Source of the DNA: an uncultured Flavobacteriaceae bacterium
GTDB taxonomy: Bacteria; Bacteroidota; Bacteroidia; Flavobacteriales; Flavobacteriaceae
NCBI GenBank assembly: GCA_943842245.1
Contig: CALTAJ010000001.1
Location: 372,001 to 436,000, forward strand
Length of the DNA stretch: 64,000 nt
Reading direction: 5' to 3'
The position numbers and the translations under genes are program-made. Numbering within the stretch: position 1 is the first letter of the stretch; each line of letters opens with the position of its first letter. The notes under the pieces were generated by a model that did not search any database, was not told the DNA's origin, and saw only the letters and a list, made by a program, of their open reading frames with translations. Shown here piece by piece: positions 25,919-35,223 of this stretch.

Positions 25919-26832
25919 TTAGCTGTAAATGCATTTTATATTATCTGATTTTACAAAATAAGATTTATAGTTAGTAGCTTTTGGATCTGTACATCCACAC
26001 AAATTTAAAAGTTCAATATTTTTGAAATCAATTGGGTGACTTTCAGCCTGCACTGCAATATATCCCTCACTTAAATATTGTCCTTCTTTTGCAATCCACT
26101 CATCCTTATTGGTAACTCCCATAGACTCCCAATCTTTCCCTTTTCTGGATTTACTTATAAAAGCCCCTCCAATTTGAGGGTGCTCATATCTTAAGACTGT
26201 ATCGTTTTCAATTAGGTGTGCAATATACTCTTCACCCATCACTACAACCTCTACACTTACCCACTGATCTCCATCATATGTTTTAGAATTTGAATCAATA
26301 CAATGTCTATAATCAATTTTGCCAAATCGTTCTACAGCGGTTCCTGGTGAACATAAATTAGCTGTGTTTCGTTCTTTACCATTACTTAAACCCCCAGTAG
26401 TTGAACTTCTATAGATACAGGGAAATGCTGCTCATAAGTATTGCTTACAGCCGACTGAGAGTGAACCATAATCCCACTGTTTCTAATGTTCCAACCTTCA
26501 CCTCCAGGAGTTTGATCACCAACAAATCGATAGTCAAATCGTAATTTATAGTGAGAGAAAGATTTTTTATAATACATATGGCCATATTTATCATCAAAAT
26601 CTTTGTATTCATCGTAAACAATTCGCATTATTCCATTTTCGACCTGAAAAGTATTGAGATAATTATCATTTAAAGGACGATTAGCAATTTTAATATCCCA
26701 ATCATTAAAATCTTTTCCATTAAAAAGTGATATCCAATCCTCAGTATTTGAGTTTTGTTCATCTACATTATTTGAAGCATTAAAGAAATAACTCAAAAGG
26801 CCTACTATTAAAAAATACAATGGATACTTCAT
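25919..26832 (-). CDS. DUF1080 (3-keto-disaccharide hydrolase-type) protein, apparent frameshift
   Basis: The first part (26386-26832) has a signal peptide and the DUF1080 start WISLFNGKDFNDWDIK, then GGEGWNIRNSGIMVHSQ. The frame ends at LLGV in a run of five G on the coding strand. One more G would join it to the second frame, which reads on through CSPGTAVERFGKIDYRHC to EYIAHLIEND and ends at 25919 with a CGCTDPKATNY cysteine segment. The family has a concanavalin-type fold and includes glycoside-processing enzymes. With the sulfatase nearby, a polysaccharide role is plausible. Confidence 0.8.
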
Positions 26833-27095
26833 ATAATTTATTTTCTCTTAAACTAAATATAGTATTATAAAATACAATACCATTAAAGTTATAAAAAAAG
26901 TTAGTTGAAGTTTAAAGCATAAAATAGATAGGCAAAGTAAACAGCCCAGGTCTAAAAAAAAGTGGCCTTAAAACTCGATGTGACAACTCATGAAAGTCAG
27001 ATTCAACTTGTACTCGTTTTCCGTAAATGTGGGTAATGTATTGTTATATTATTTTTTAATAAATAAAGAGTTCAAATCTGATCATTGGTAGTTCT

Positions 27096-28061
27096 TTACA
27101 AAGAAAATTCATCGATGATGTCAGCTACATATTTTACAGATTTAATATTACCAACCCCTTTCCCAGCTTGCCAAAATTGAACTGAATCGTCAAAGGCAGT
27201 TTTGTTATAATTTTTAAGTCCTTGACTCATTAAATACATTCGAGCGTACCTTTTCAATTTAGATTGTCGTAACATAAAATTGATTACAGGACCTGTTCTT
27301 AAACCACCCTGCATTACATCTTTTGTTTTAATAACAGAGGAGTTATTCCCTGCTATCTTATTGGTCCAAACAATATCTTCCTCGGAAGATTCAATAATTG
27401 CTTGCTTATAACTTTGGGTTACTTTACACTCATGAGTTGCTAAAAATCTTGTGCCCATTTGAACACCAGCATATCCCATCTCTAGAGCTTTTTTGTAATC
27501 TTCTTTGTTACTAATACCACCAGCACAAATTAGAGGAATACCAATATCATGTAAATCCTCTATGAATTTTTCAGCAGACTGAATACCAGTTTGTCCTCCC
27601 CCTCGCCAATTAATACAATTCAATCCATCCACCCCACAATCTTTCATTGCTAAAGCTATTTTTTTATTGGGTACGTCATGGTAAACCTTAATTTGATGCT
27701 TTTTGGCTACTTTTACTATTTCATTGGGTTTTCCTAAAGAAGTTAAAAAAAATTTCACCCCCTCTTCAATGGAAATTTTCATCCACCTTTCCATTTGTTT
27801 GTGGTACTTTTTATTTGCCCCTCCAAAAATTGTAAAATTAACCCCAAATGGGTTTTTAGTCAATTTCTTAATCAATTGTAATCCTTCTCTAAAGTCGTGT
27901 CCGTAAAGAATAGTCAATGCAAGTGGTTGAACAACACCGAAGCCTCCAGAGTTTGAAACGGCTGCAACTAATTCTGGATTTGAACCTGGGTACATTGGTC
28001 CACCCACTATAGGTACTTTTGCGCCAGTATCTTTTAAGAATTGATAAGTTAATTTTTCCAT
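27096..28061 (-). CDS. Nitronate monooxygenase / 2-nitropropane dioxygenase-like FMN enzyme
   Basis: A 321-residue TIM-barrel FMN protein. VGGPMYPGSNPELVAAVSN and GGFGVVQP at the start, then LICAGGISNKEDYKKALEMG and GVQMGTRFLATHEC for FMN phosphate binding, fit the nitronate monooxygenase family. Members oxidise alkyl nitronates, and many are misnamed enoyl-reductase (FabK) homologues. It stands alone. The 260 bases downstream have no convincing gene. Confidence 0.88.
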   Translation of the reverse strand: MEKLTYQFLKDTGAKVPIVGGPMYPGSNPELVAAVSNSGGFGVVQPLALTILYGHDFREGLQLIKKLTKNPFGVNFTIFGGANKKYHKQMERWMKISIEEGVKFFLTSLGKPNEIVKVAKKHQIKVYHDVPNKKIALAMKDCGVDGLNCINWRGGGQTGIQSAEKFIEDLHDIGIPLICAGGISNKEDYKKALEMGYAGVQMGTRFLATHECKVTQSYKQAIIESSEEDIVWTNKIAGNNSSVIKTKDVMQGGLRTGPVINFMLRQSKLKRYARMYLMSQGLKNYNKTAFDDSVQFWQAGKGVGNIKSVKYVADIIDEFSL

Positions 28062-28236
28062 ACCCTAAATCTAAAAAAATCTGTCTAGTTTATTTTAACT
28101 TCTCTATATATTCGAACTTGCTCAAATCATTTCATTTTGAAAAAAGTAAAATATAAAGTCAATATTTAAGATGAGCTGATTTATTTTCTAAGAATTTTAC
28201 TATATCGTAACACTAATTTTTTTATTAAATTTGGTT

Positions 28237-28389
28237 ATGGAGTGGTGGAAAGTAGTTTACGTTGCTACAGTAACTTTATATTTAGGTTATTTAATATTTT
28301 CATTCTTTGATAATAGTTTGAGTTGGAATGTAATTCCTACAGGAATAGTTCTTCTTTCTTTATTTTGGCTTATTTACAAGAAAAAATAA
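28237..28389 (+). CDS. Two-segment small membrane protein
   Basis: A 50-residue product beginning MEWWKVVYVATVTLYLGYLI, with two hydrophobic stretches separated by FDNSLSWN and a C-terminal YKKK. It starts 175 bases from the nitronate monooxygenase gene in the opposite direction. Its composition and hydrophobic pattern look like a real small protein. No family recognised. Confidence 0.5.
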   Translation: MEWWKVVYVATVTLYLGYLIFSFFDNSLSWNVIPTGIVLLSLFWLIYKKK

Positions 28390-28497
28390 TTGACTTTAAA
28401 AAGCTAAATGATAATTATTGAATTTGTTTATACCCTAATTGAATATTTTGAAACTTCCTGCAGTTCTGTTAATTTTCAATCAAGTCAGTATTATGGA

Positions 28498-28875
28498 TTA
28501 TTCATCAAAAGAAGTTTCTTTGAAAGCATACTTTACAAGTAAATTAAGAGATGTATATTCTAGAGTTTTTTCATGGGTAGCCTCAAGGATTAATTTTGGA
28601 GCTTTACCTGCTTTTTCAGCTTGAATCCACCTTGTGACACAAAGACACCACTTGTCGCCCACTTTTAAGCCAGGAAATTGGTAATAAGGCATAGGTGTTA
28701 TCAAGTCATTACCCTTTGAAGCAGAAAATTTTAAAAAATCTTCTGTCATAACAGCACAAACAGTATGAGTTCCTGTATCTCCTATTTCAGTCCTACATAA
28801 GCCATCTCTAAAATAGCCTGTCATCGGATTTTTGCAACAAATTTTAAGTGGTTCTCCAAAAATATTTTTTTCCAT
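28498..28875 (-). CDS. DUF2237 family protein
   Basis: A 125-residue soluble protein. NIFGEPLKICCKNPMTGYFR, then the DTGTHTVCAVMTEDFL, FPGLKVGDKWCLC and APKLILEATHEKTL segments, match DUF2237, a conserved cysteine-containing family of unknown function found in bacteria and algae. Length is typical. It is monocistronic here and flanked by two small genes. Confidence 0.9.
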   Translation of the reverse strand: MEKNIFGEPLKICCKNPMTGYFRDGLCRTEIGDTGTHTVCAVMTEDFLKFSASKGNDLITPMPYYQFPGLKVGDKWCLCVTRWIQAEKAGKAPKLILEATHEKTLEYTSLNLLVKYAFKETSFDE

Positions 28876-28970
28876 TAAATAAGTTCATAAGCGTCCAAGA
28901 ATTAGCAAGGAAATTATGATCAATTAATTAATTCTAATGGCAACTAAATGTAAAGTTGGGAAATATACTT

Positions 28971-29123
28971 TTATCTACAAATACTTAAAAAACGACCTTG
29001 CTTGTCTCTTCTTTTTACTCTGGCTTTTGCCCTGTCAAATTGAATACGAGTATACCTTTTCCCATCTATGAAAACAGAGTCTACTCCAGCATGAAATTCA
29101 AAATTAATTATTCGCCTTGACAT
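28971..29123 (-). CDS. Small basic protein, unknown function
   Basis: A 50-residue frame starting MSRRIINFEFHAGVDSVFID, followed by GKRYTRIQFDRAKARVKRR. It is strongly basic in its second half and has one cysteine near the end. Codon use looks like that of the neighbours, and the gap it fills (28876-29215) is otherwise empty. A nucleic-acid-binding role would fit the charge, but this is a guess. Confidence 0.45.
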   Translation of the reverse strand: MSRRIINFEFHAGVDSVFIDGKRYTRIQFDRAKARVKRRDKQGRFLSICR

Positions 29124-29215
29124 ATTCCAAATGTATAAAAATTTATTTATTTAAAATACTCGTTAATTGATTGAAAAATTATATTTTGAAAAGGTTTTTC
29201 TTGAATAAAATTTTC

Positions 29216-29641
29216 TTATTCTTGTTTTCGCTTCCAAATTTGAGTCCTACCCAAAAAAGAAAAACCTAAAAATCCTCTAACTTTTAAAGTATTTGGATCT
29301 TCTAAATTTAGATAACAATCATATACTTTTCCTGACTTTGGATCCATTATAGTTCCACCTTCCCATACGTTATCATCTAGAATCAAATCTTTTACAATGG
29401 TAATCCCAGCGATAGGCTTATTCTTTTCATCTCCCTTACACTCTTTGCAAAGCTTTCCTTGATCTTCTGCTAAAAGTAACCGGATAATTTTCCCATAAAG
29501 TTTTCCATCTTTCTGGTATAATAAAACCTCGGATTTTTCTTTTTTTGTTTCATCATCTTGAGTCACCCATAATCCTTCTACTAAAGTAGGCTGTGAAATA
29601 AAAGAAAAAAGGGTAATCAAAATAGTGCAAAATTGTATCAT
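29216..29641 (-). CDS. Secreted DUF2147 protein
   Basis: A 141-residue protein with a signal peptide (FCTILITLFSFISQP). GLWVTQDDETKKEKSEVLLY, YGKIIRLL, the CKECKG cysteine pair and WEGGTIMDPKSGKVYDCYL followed by LKVRGFLGFSFLGRTQ are the DUF2147 pattern, a small beta-barrel family of the cell envelope. Function unknown. It is often a single gene in this phylum, as here. Confidence 0.9.
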   Translation of the reverse strand: MIQFCTILITLFSFISQPTLVEGLWVTQDDETKKEKSEVLLYQKDGKLYGKIIRLLLAEDQGKLCKECKGDEKNKPIAGITIVKDLILDDNVWEGGTIMDPKSGKVYDCYLNLEDPNTLKVRGFLGFSFLGRTQIWKRKQE

Positions 29642-29713
29642 AAGATTAAAAATTTGTTTTTACTAAAATTATGAAATCTCTTCTTATTTTTGAGTAATTA
29701 ATACTTTAAAATT

Positions 29714-29917
29714 ATGTTATTCATGAAACGATTTAAATTTCTATTTATCCTATTACCACTAGCACTATTTATTTCTTTTTTAGACAAAAAAGTTTTAACG
29801 GGTTTCTTATCGTCAAATGAAATTCCTGACCATTATATTTTTTTAGGCTCCTTAGTAATTGTTATCTGTATTTTGATTTTTGCTGTTCTACGTTTTGATA
29901 AAAATGTAAATTCCTAA
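29714..29917 (+). CDS. Two-segment small membrane protein
   Basis: About 67 residues with two hydrophobic segments (FLFILLPLALFISFL and FLGSLVIVICILIFAVLRF). The start may be at 29714 or at the ATG at 29723. It lies 32 bases upstream of the flavin reductase gene in the same direction. No family assigned. Confidence 0.5.
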   Translation: MLFMKRFKFLFILLPLALFISFLDKKVLTGFLSSNEIPDHYIFLGSLVIVICILIFAVLRFDKNVNS

Positions 29918-29948
29918 CTTAATAATTAACTTTTTTAATAAATAATCT

Positions 29949-30566
29949 ATGAAGCACATTCAGCTTGATGATCTCAATGAAATGTCAAAAATCTATCGTC
30001 TCAATTTGGTAAATAGTATTACTGGATATAAATCAGCCCATTTGATAGGCTCTCAATCTTTAGATGGAAAAAATAATGTTGCTATTTTTAGCTCAGTAAT
30101 TCATTTGGGTAGTAATCCTGCATTAATTGGATTTATTCTCCGCCCCACTTCGGTCCCAAGGCATACTTATTCTAATATAAAAGCAACAGGAATATTTACT
30201 TTAAATGCGATTACAAAAAAACAAATTAAAGATGCTCATCATACATCTGCAAAATACCCTGAAGAAATCTCTGAATTTGATAAAACAAATCTAAAAATTG
30301 AAAAAAAAGGAGATTGGAATGCTCCTTTTGTCAAAGATGTTCCGATTCAAATGGGGTGTCGCTATCAAAATGAATATCATATTAAAGAAAATGACACAAA
30401 ATTGATTGTTGCTAGTGTCGAACATTTCTATATTTCAGAATCATTACTTTTAGCTGACGGCTGGGTTCAATTAGACAAAGGCAATATTGTAGCAATTAAT
30501 GGTCTTGACGGATATGCTGATCCAAAACTTTTAGAACGCTTTCCATATGCAAGACCCAAAAGCTAG
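29949..30566 (+). CDS. Flavin reductase-like FMN-binding protein
   Basis: A 205-residue protein of the FMN-binding split-barrel group. KSAHLIGSQSLDGKNNVAIF, then FILRPTSVPRHTYSNIKATG and a stretch after IFTLNAI, match flavoprotein oxidoreductases of the flavin-reductase-like type. They reduce flavin or act with bound FMN. It is followed at one base by an O-methyltransferase gene in the same direction, so the two are co-transcribed. The substrate is not predictable. Confidence 0.88.
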   Translation: MKHIQLDDLNEMSKIYRLNLVNSITGYKSAHLIGSQSLDGKNNVAIFSSVIHLGSNPALIGFILRPTSVPRHTYSNIKATGIFTLNAITKKQIKDAHHTSAKYPEEISEFDKTNLKIEKKGDWNAPFVKDVPIQMGCRYQNEYHIKENDTKLIVASVEHFYISESLLLADGWVQLDKGNIVAINGLDGYADPKLLERFPYARPKS

Positions 30567-30567
30567 T

Positions 30568-31215
30568 ATGAATTCAAATACTTTTATGGAGGAATGGTCG
30601 GCTTATGCTCTAGAGCATAGTCAATCTATACCTGATTTATTATTGGAATTAGAAAAAGAAACTTATCAAAAAGTATTACAGCCAAGAATGTTAAGCAGTC
30701 CACTACAGGGCCGGTTTTTAAGTTTATTGTCTCAACTTATTAAACCAAAAAAAATTTTAGAAATAGGTACTTTCACTGGTTATGCAAGTCTTTGTTTAGC
30801 AGAAGGTTTACAAAAAGAAGGCGAGCTTCACACTATTGATAATAACGCAGAACTAGTTCACCTACAAGAAAAATATTTTACTAGGAGTGAGTATGTGAAA
30901 AATATACATACATACTTGGGAGATGCAATAGATATACTTCCTGATATTGATGGTCTATTTGATTTGGTATTTATTGATGCGGATAAAATTAATTATGACG
31001 CATATTTTGAGCAAGTGCTTCCAAAAACTAAAAAAGGAGGTTTAATAATTTCTGACAATGTGATGTGGAGTGGAAAAGTACTTAATAAAGCTAGCACCAA
31101 AGATAAAAGCACAGTTGCTTTACAAGCTTACAATATAAAGCTTAAGCTGGATTCACGAATAAAAACAGTATTATTACCATTTAGAGACGGTCTTACCCTA
31201 AGCTGGGTCCTTTAG
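30568..31215 (+). CDS. O-methyltransferase, catechol-type class I
   Basis: About 215 residues. The SAM-binding LEIGTFTGYASLCLAEGL, ELHTIDNNAELV, the DIDGLFDLVFIDADK metal-binding region and LIISDNVMWSG identify the AdoMet-dependent O-methyltransferase family 3 (catechol and caffeoyl-CoA type). I start it at the ATG at 30568, directly after the flavin reductase stop. The substrate is unknown. The two proteins may act on the same small molecule. Confidence 0.88.
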   Translation: MNSNTFMEEWSAYALEHSQSIPDLLLELEKETYQKVLQPRMLSSPLQGRFLSLLSQLIKPKKILEIGTFTGYASLCLAEGLQKEGELHTIDNNAELVHLQEKYFTRSEYVKNIHTYLGDAIDILPDIDGLFDLVFIDADKINYDAYFEQVLPKTKKGGLIISDNVMWSGKVLNKASTKDKSTVALQAYNIKLKLDSRIKTVLLPFRDGLTLSWVL

Positions 31216-31490
31216 AGATCACGCTTTATCGAATCCCCTAAATCCGTAAAGTCTTTTTTTACTTTATCTACTTCCTTTTTAAAATCTTGAGTCAATTTTT
31301 TTGTAGAATTTTCATCACCTACATCTGCACTTTTTTGAATTTCACTTTTAATATCATTTGTAGCTTGACGTACTTGAGTCATACCTTTAGCCAAGGTTCT
31401 TGCTATAGAAGGAATTTTATCAGCTCCAAAGACTAGTAATACAATAAAAAAAACAAAGACGATTTCCGCCCCACTTATAAATAAAAACAT
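31212..31490 (-). CDS. tatA: Twin-arginine translocase subunit TatA/TatE
   Basis: A 92-residue protein with one N-terminal membrane helix (IVFVFFIVLLVFGADKIPSI), the conserved FG-x-x-K-x-P hinge (FGADKIP) and an amphipathic helix, then a charged C-terminal tail. It forms the Tat export pore for folded proteins. It ends convergently, four bases into the O-methyltransferase. TatC is not in the window. Confidence 0.9.
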   Translation of the reverse strand: MFLFISGAEIVFVFFIVLLVFGADKIPSIARTLAKGMTQVRQATNDIKSEIQKSADVGDENSTKKLTQDFKKEVDKVKKDFTDLGDSIKRDL

Positions 31491-31566
31491 ATTTATATTT
31501 TCAACAAATATAAGAGGTTTAAGAAATAAATGCCGAATTCATTTATAGATTGAGTATTGAATGTCA

Positions 31567-33855
31567 CTATCCTTTTATTTTCTCTTTAAACTTTTCAAAA
31601 TCAGATGGAGCCTCTTTTTTTGGCCAATTATTATTATCCAAATTAACATCTGCTGTTTCAAGATCAGGATCTACTGTCACACCAACTAACTCTTTGTTTG
31701 AAGCGATTACTTTTTTAACACTTGAATCATTTTTTCTCCACAACTGAACAGGATAAGTAATTCGTTCAGTACTGCCATCAGAATAACTATATTCAACTAT
31801 AAGGGGCATAACTAGACCTCCAGGTTTTTCAAATTCTACTTGGTAAAAATATTTTGGTATTTCAGTTTTTACATCTATTCCTTCACTTAGTAAAAAATCT
31901 TTAATTTTTTGGGAATTTTCAATAGGATTTTTACCAATTAATTTGGGATCAAACGATTCGTTATCTTCATCAATCTTAAATACCATATCAGGAAGATTAT
32001 CTAAATTGTATCCATAGGATTCTAGTTTAGTTTTTGCTTTTTGGTCTGGTGAATCAGAAAAATAATATCGTTTCACATTCTTAACTCCGATATCAACTAC
32101 ATCTGTAGAGTAAAACCAACCTCTCCAAAACCAATCTAAATCAATTGCCGAAGCATCTTCCATAGTTCTAAAAAAATCCTCTGGAGTTGGGTGTTTAAAC
32201 ATCCATCGCTGAGAATATGTTTTGAAAGCATGGTCAAATGCCTCATTCCCCATTATAGTTTCTCTTAGTATATTTAACGCTGTTGCTGGCTTGGCATAAG
32301 CGTTAGGTCCCAATTGGTATACATTTTCAGGATTAGACATTATAGGAGAAATGAAATCCTGATTTCCTGCCATGTAGGGCACTATCTTATTTGGTGCTCC
32401 CCTACTTGATGGATATTTCTCAAGATTTCCAATAGATTCAGGATAAGAAACTCCAAAATCTTGTTCAGTTAAATATTGAACAAAAGTATCCAAGCCTTCG
32501 TCCATCCAACCCCATTGTCGTTCGTCGGAATTAATTATCATTGGAAAATAATTATGACCTACCTCATGAATGATTACGCTGATCATTCCAAATTTTGTTC
32601 TTTCAGAATATGATCCATCTTCTTCTGGCCTTCCAAAATTGAAACAAATCATTGGATATTCCATACCTATTCTTTTTGCATGGACTGAAACTGCTTTTGG
32701 ATAAGGATAATCAAAAGTAAATTTTGAATATGTTTTTAAAGTTTGAATTACTGCTTTTGTTGAATAATCTTCCCATAAAGGATTACCCTCTTTTGGATAA
32801 ATTGAAACTGCCATTACCTTATTTTCTCCAACTTTAACTGCTTGACGTTCCCATATAAATTTTCTAGATGAAGCAAATGCAAAATCCCTAACATTTTTAG
32901 CACTATATCTCCAAGTACTTTTCGTTTTTGAAAATGATGATTCTTTAAGAAAAGCTTCATCTTGATTTACAATTAATATAGGTTTATCAAAACTCGAATT
33001 TGAATCTATAAAGCGCCTATATTCAACTCTTGTAAGGACCTCTTTAGGGTTTAGTAAACTTCCAGTTGCTTCCATGATATGGTCAGAGGGAACTGTTATA
33101 TTTACCTCATAATCTCCAAATTCTAGTGCAAATTCTCCATTCCCCCAAAACTGAAAATTCTGCCATCCTTCTACATCGTTATAAACACAAAGTCTAGGAA
33201 AGAATTGAGCTATTGTATATACTTTATTTACATCGTTTTCAAAGGTTTCATATCCAGAGCGACCACCATATTCCATTCTATTGTTTATGTTATACCACCA
33301 ATCAATTTTGAATTCAAAAAATTGACCTGGAGCAAGTGCTTTTTTTAAATCAACTCGCATCATGGTTTGATTTATTTTAAAAGGAAGAATATTTCCTTCA
33401 ATATCTTCGACCGAATTAATAGTAAAACCTCCGTCAAAATCTTCATTAGTGTAATTTCTTAAAAAAGAAGATGGACTTTGTGATACGGAGTTTCCTGAAC
33501 TATTTTTATCTAGATTAGGAGCATTTTTCTTTCTAATGTTTTGATCCAACTGTAACCATAAATAAGGTAGTTCGTCGGGAGAGTTATTAGTATATTTAAT
33601 GGTTTCTTTCCCATACAATCGACTGTTCTCATCATCCAATTCAATATCCATTACGTAGTCAACTTTTTGTTGGTAATATTCTACTCCTGGAGCACCAGAG
33701 GCATTATGATATTTATTAGGATCAGCAAACTGATCATATAGTTGTCTAAATTTATTATCGTTCTTATGGCCTTTTTGGACTTGAGCCTCAACATTAAAAG
33801 AAAATAATAAAATTAGGGCTAAAAAATCTTTACAAATGACACTAAGTTTTCTCAT
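31567..33855 (-). CDS. Secreted M1-family metallopeptidase
   Basis: A 762-residue protein with signal peptide (LILLFSFNVEAQ). The zinc motif HEVGHNYFPMI (HExxH) with a second glutamate in WMDEGLDTFVQY is diagnostic of M1 aminopeptidases. The N-terminal beta-domain starts near DVELDD-like VMDIELDDEN. I start it at the ATG at 33855, two codons in from a TTG. It is common in Bacteroidota as an extracellular peptidase. Gene neighbours give no specific role. Confidence 0.93.
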   Translation of the reverse strand: MRKLSVICKDFLALILLFSFNVEAQVQKGHKNDNKFRQLYDQFADPNKYHNASGAPGVEYYQQKVDYVMDIELDDENSRLYGKETIKYTNNSPDELPYLWLQLDQNIRKKNAPNLDKNSSGNSVSQSPSSFLRNYTNEDFDGGFTINSVEDIEGNILPFKINQTMMRVDLKKALAPGQFFEFKIDWWYNINNRMEYGGRSGYETFENDVNKVYTIAQFFPRLCVYNDVEGWQNFQFWGNGEFALEFGDYEVNITVPSDHIMEATGSLLNPKEVLTRVEYRRFIDSNSSFDKPILIVNQDEAFLKESSFSKTKSTWRYSAKNVRDFAFASSRKFIWERQAVKVGENKVMAVSIYPKEGNPLWEDYSTKAVIQTLKTYSKFTFDYPYPKAVSVHAKRIGMEYPMICFNFGRPEEDGSYSERTKFGMISVIIHEVGHNYFPMIINSDERQWGWMDEGLDTFVQYLTEQDFGVSYPESIGNLEKYPSSRGAPNKIVPYMAGNQDFISPIMSNPENVYQLGPNAYAKPATALNILRETIMGNEAFDHAFKTYSQRWMFKHPTPEDFFRTMEDASAIDLDWFWRGWFYSTDVVDIGVKNVKRYYFSDSPDQKAKTKLESYGYNLDNLPDMVFKIDEDNESFDPKLIGKNPIENSQKIKDFLLSEGIDVKTEIPKYFYQVEFEKPGGLVMPLIVEYSYSDGSTERITYPVQLWRKNDSSVKKVIASNKELVGVTVDPDLETADVNLDNNNWPKKEAPSDFEKFKEKIKG

Positions 33856-33915
33856 AATCAAATATTTTAATCTAAAAATTAAGTAATATAAATATACAAA
33901 AATGAGGTCTTCGTT

Positions 33916-34416
33916 CTAATCTACTTTAAAACTTACCATGTTTTTTGACGAATGCAATAAAAAACTTTTACGTTTAGTTCCGTTTTTAAAATGAAGAATG
34001 TTCTGTTGATCTTCAAAAAGATTGAAAAAAATAGTATTTTGAATACTCATTATTTTTGGGAGTTCTAAAATTTCAATTTCCATATAACATTGAAGAATAT
34101 CGGATTTATATTCCCTCCCTATAAACTTATGTTTTATCCAATCTTGGTTTAATTTAATTCGAAATACCTTTTTAAAAGTTTCTTCAAGAAGCAAGTCAAT
34201 TTTTTTTGCATCAGAATCTGGATAAAGTCTTAACTCAGGATTATTCTGCTTTAGTAAAAGCTCAATATCATCGATAAATAATTGACATGTTATTTGAAGG
34301 GTCTTTTTTTCTTCTTTGAATACAACATTAGTTGTTGTTACATAAAATTCATGATCATTCTCATTTGAAAAGGAAGATGAAAAAAATAAAAATAAAATAG
34401 GAAGAAAATACCGCAT
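33916..34416 (-). CDS. DUF6702 family secreted protein
   Basis: A 166-residue protein with a signal peptide (FLPILFLFFSSSFS) followed by HEFYVTTTNVVF and LQITCQLFIDDIE, typical of the DUF6702 proteins found beside M1 peptidases in Flavobacteriia. It is upstream of the M1 gene by about 60 bases and downstream of a carboxypeptidase-regulatory-domain gene on the same strand. Its function is not known, but the conserved neighbourhood suggests a link with the peptidase. Confidence 0.85.
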   Translation of the reverse strand: MRYFLPILFLFFSSSFSNENDHEFYVTTTNVVFKEEKKTLQITCQLFIDDIELLLKQNNPELRLYPDSDAKKIDLLLEETFKKVFRIKLNQDWIKHKFIGREYKSDILQCYMEIEILELPKIMSIQNTIFFNLFEDQQNILHFKNGTKRKSFLLHSSKNMVSFKVD

Positions 34417-34433
34417 ATTATATCTAGTATTTA

Positions 34434-35165
34434 TTAATTAACTTGACCATTCTTAAACTCTTTACTTCTATTTATTAAGTAATCGATCAATTGAAACTGC
34501 ATGTCTTGCTTTAACAAGCTACTAGTCTTCATATTCTTATCTATAAATATTAAAAATCCCATAACTTGATCTTGAGGTAAATCTAAATCATTTTCAAAAA
34601 ATCTATCATCAAAAACCAATGGCAAAATCTCACTGGGCTTCATTTTAAGTTGCTCCTCAACTGTTTTATTAGAAAATGCTTTTGCTATAAGTTTTGCTAT
34701 GTTAACAAAGTCAATTCCATTCGATATTACTCGATCTCTAACAGCCTTATTTTCTAATCTAGAGGATTTGTCAGTATCATAATCAAATCCCTTAAATTCC
34801 TCTTCTTTTAAATCTAAAAATTTTTCGACATCTTGAGTTGTAACAACGACCTCCTTAAGCTCATTTATATTTTCATTAACTGTTACAACTAAACGATTCT
34901 TTTTTAAAATTTCTGATGTTATTTTTACCGCCCTAATCTGATATTGAACAGATGAAAAAATAATATTGTCTCCTTCGGCAACCTCAATTTCAAATTCCCC
35001 TTCACTATCTGTAATAGTATTTGTTTGGGAGGTATTATTTACAACATTAGCAGCAACTACTTTTGTATTTTTATATAGAAGTTGACCTTTAATTAATTTT
35101 CGCTCCTGTCCAAAAACAAGAATTGAAAACAGGAGATAAAACCACAAAAAAAATGTATTTTTCAT
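34434..35165 (-). CDS. Carboxypeptidase regulatory-like domain protein, secreted
   Basis: About 243 residues from the ATG at 35165, where a signal peptide begins (FFLWFYLLFSILVFGQ). The domain KGQLLYKNTKVVAANVVN, then TITDSEGEFEIEVAEGD, is the CarboxypepD_reg-like fold known as the N-terminal module of many Bacteroidota outer-membrane proteins. The C-terminal part is of unknown type. An upstream extension of 30 residues reads as non-coding. It is first of the group with DUF6702 and M1. Confidence 0.82.
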   Translation of the reverse strand: MKNTFFLWFYLLFSILVFGQERKLIKGQLLYKNTKVVAANVVNNTSQTNTITDSEGEFEIEVAEGDNIIFSSVQYQIRAVKITSEILKKNRLVVTVNENINELKEVVVTTQDVEKFLDLKEEEFKGFDYDTDKSSRLENKAVRDRVISNGIDFVNIAKLIAKAFSNKTVEEQLKMKPSEILPLVFDDRFFENDLDLPQDQVMGFLIFIDKNMKTSSLLKQDMQFQLIDYLINRSKEFKNGQVN

Positions 35166-35223
35166 CTTATAAAGATACTTTTGTAAGTGGTAAAAATTGC
35201 TTTTTGAATGTAAATTTTTAAAA

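Noticed and set aside
26912..27043. An open reverse-strand stretch of 43 codons (HIYGKRVQVESDF, then HRVLRPLFF) between the DUF1080 and nitronate monooxygenase genes.
   Set aside because: It has no start codon after the upstream stop and no family I recognise. It may be the end of a lost gene, but the evidence is too weak to list it.
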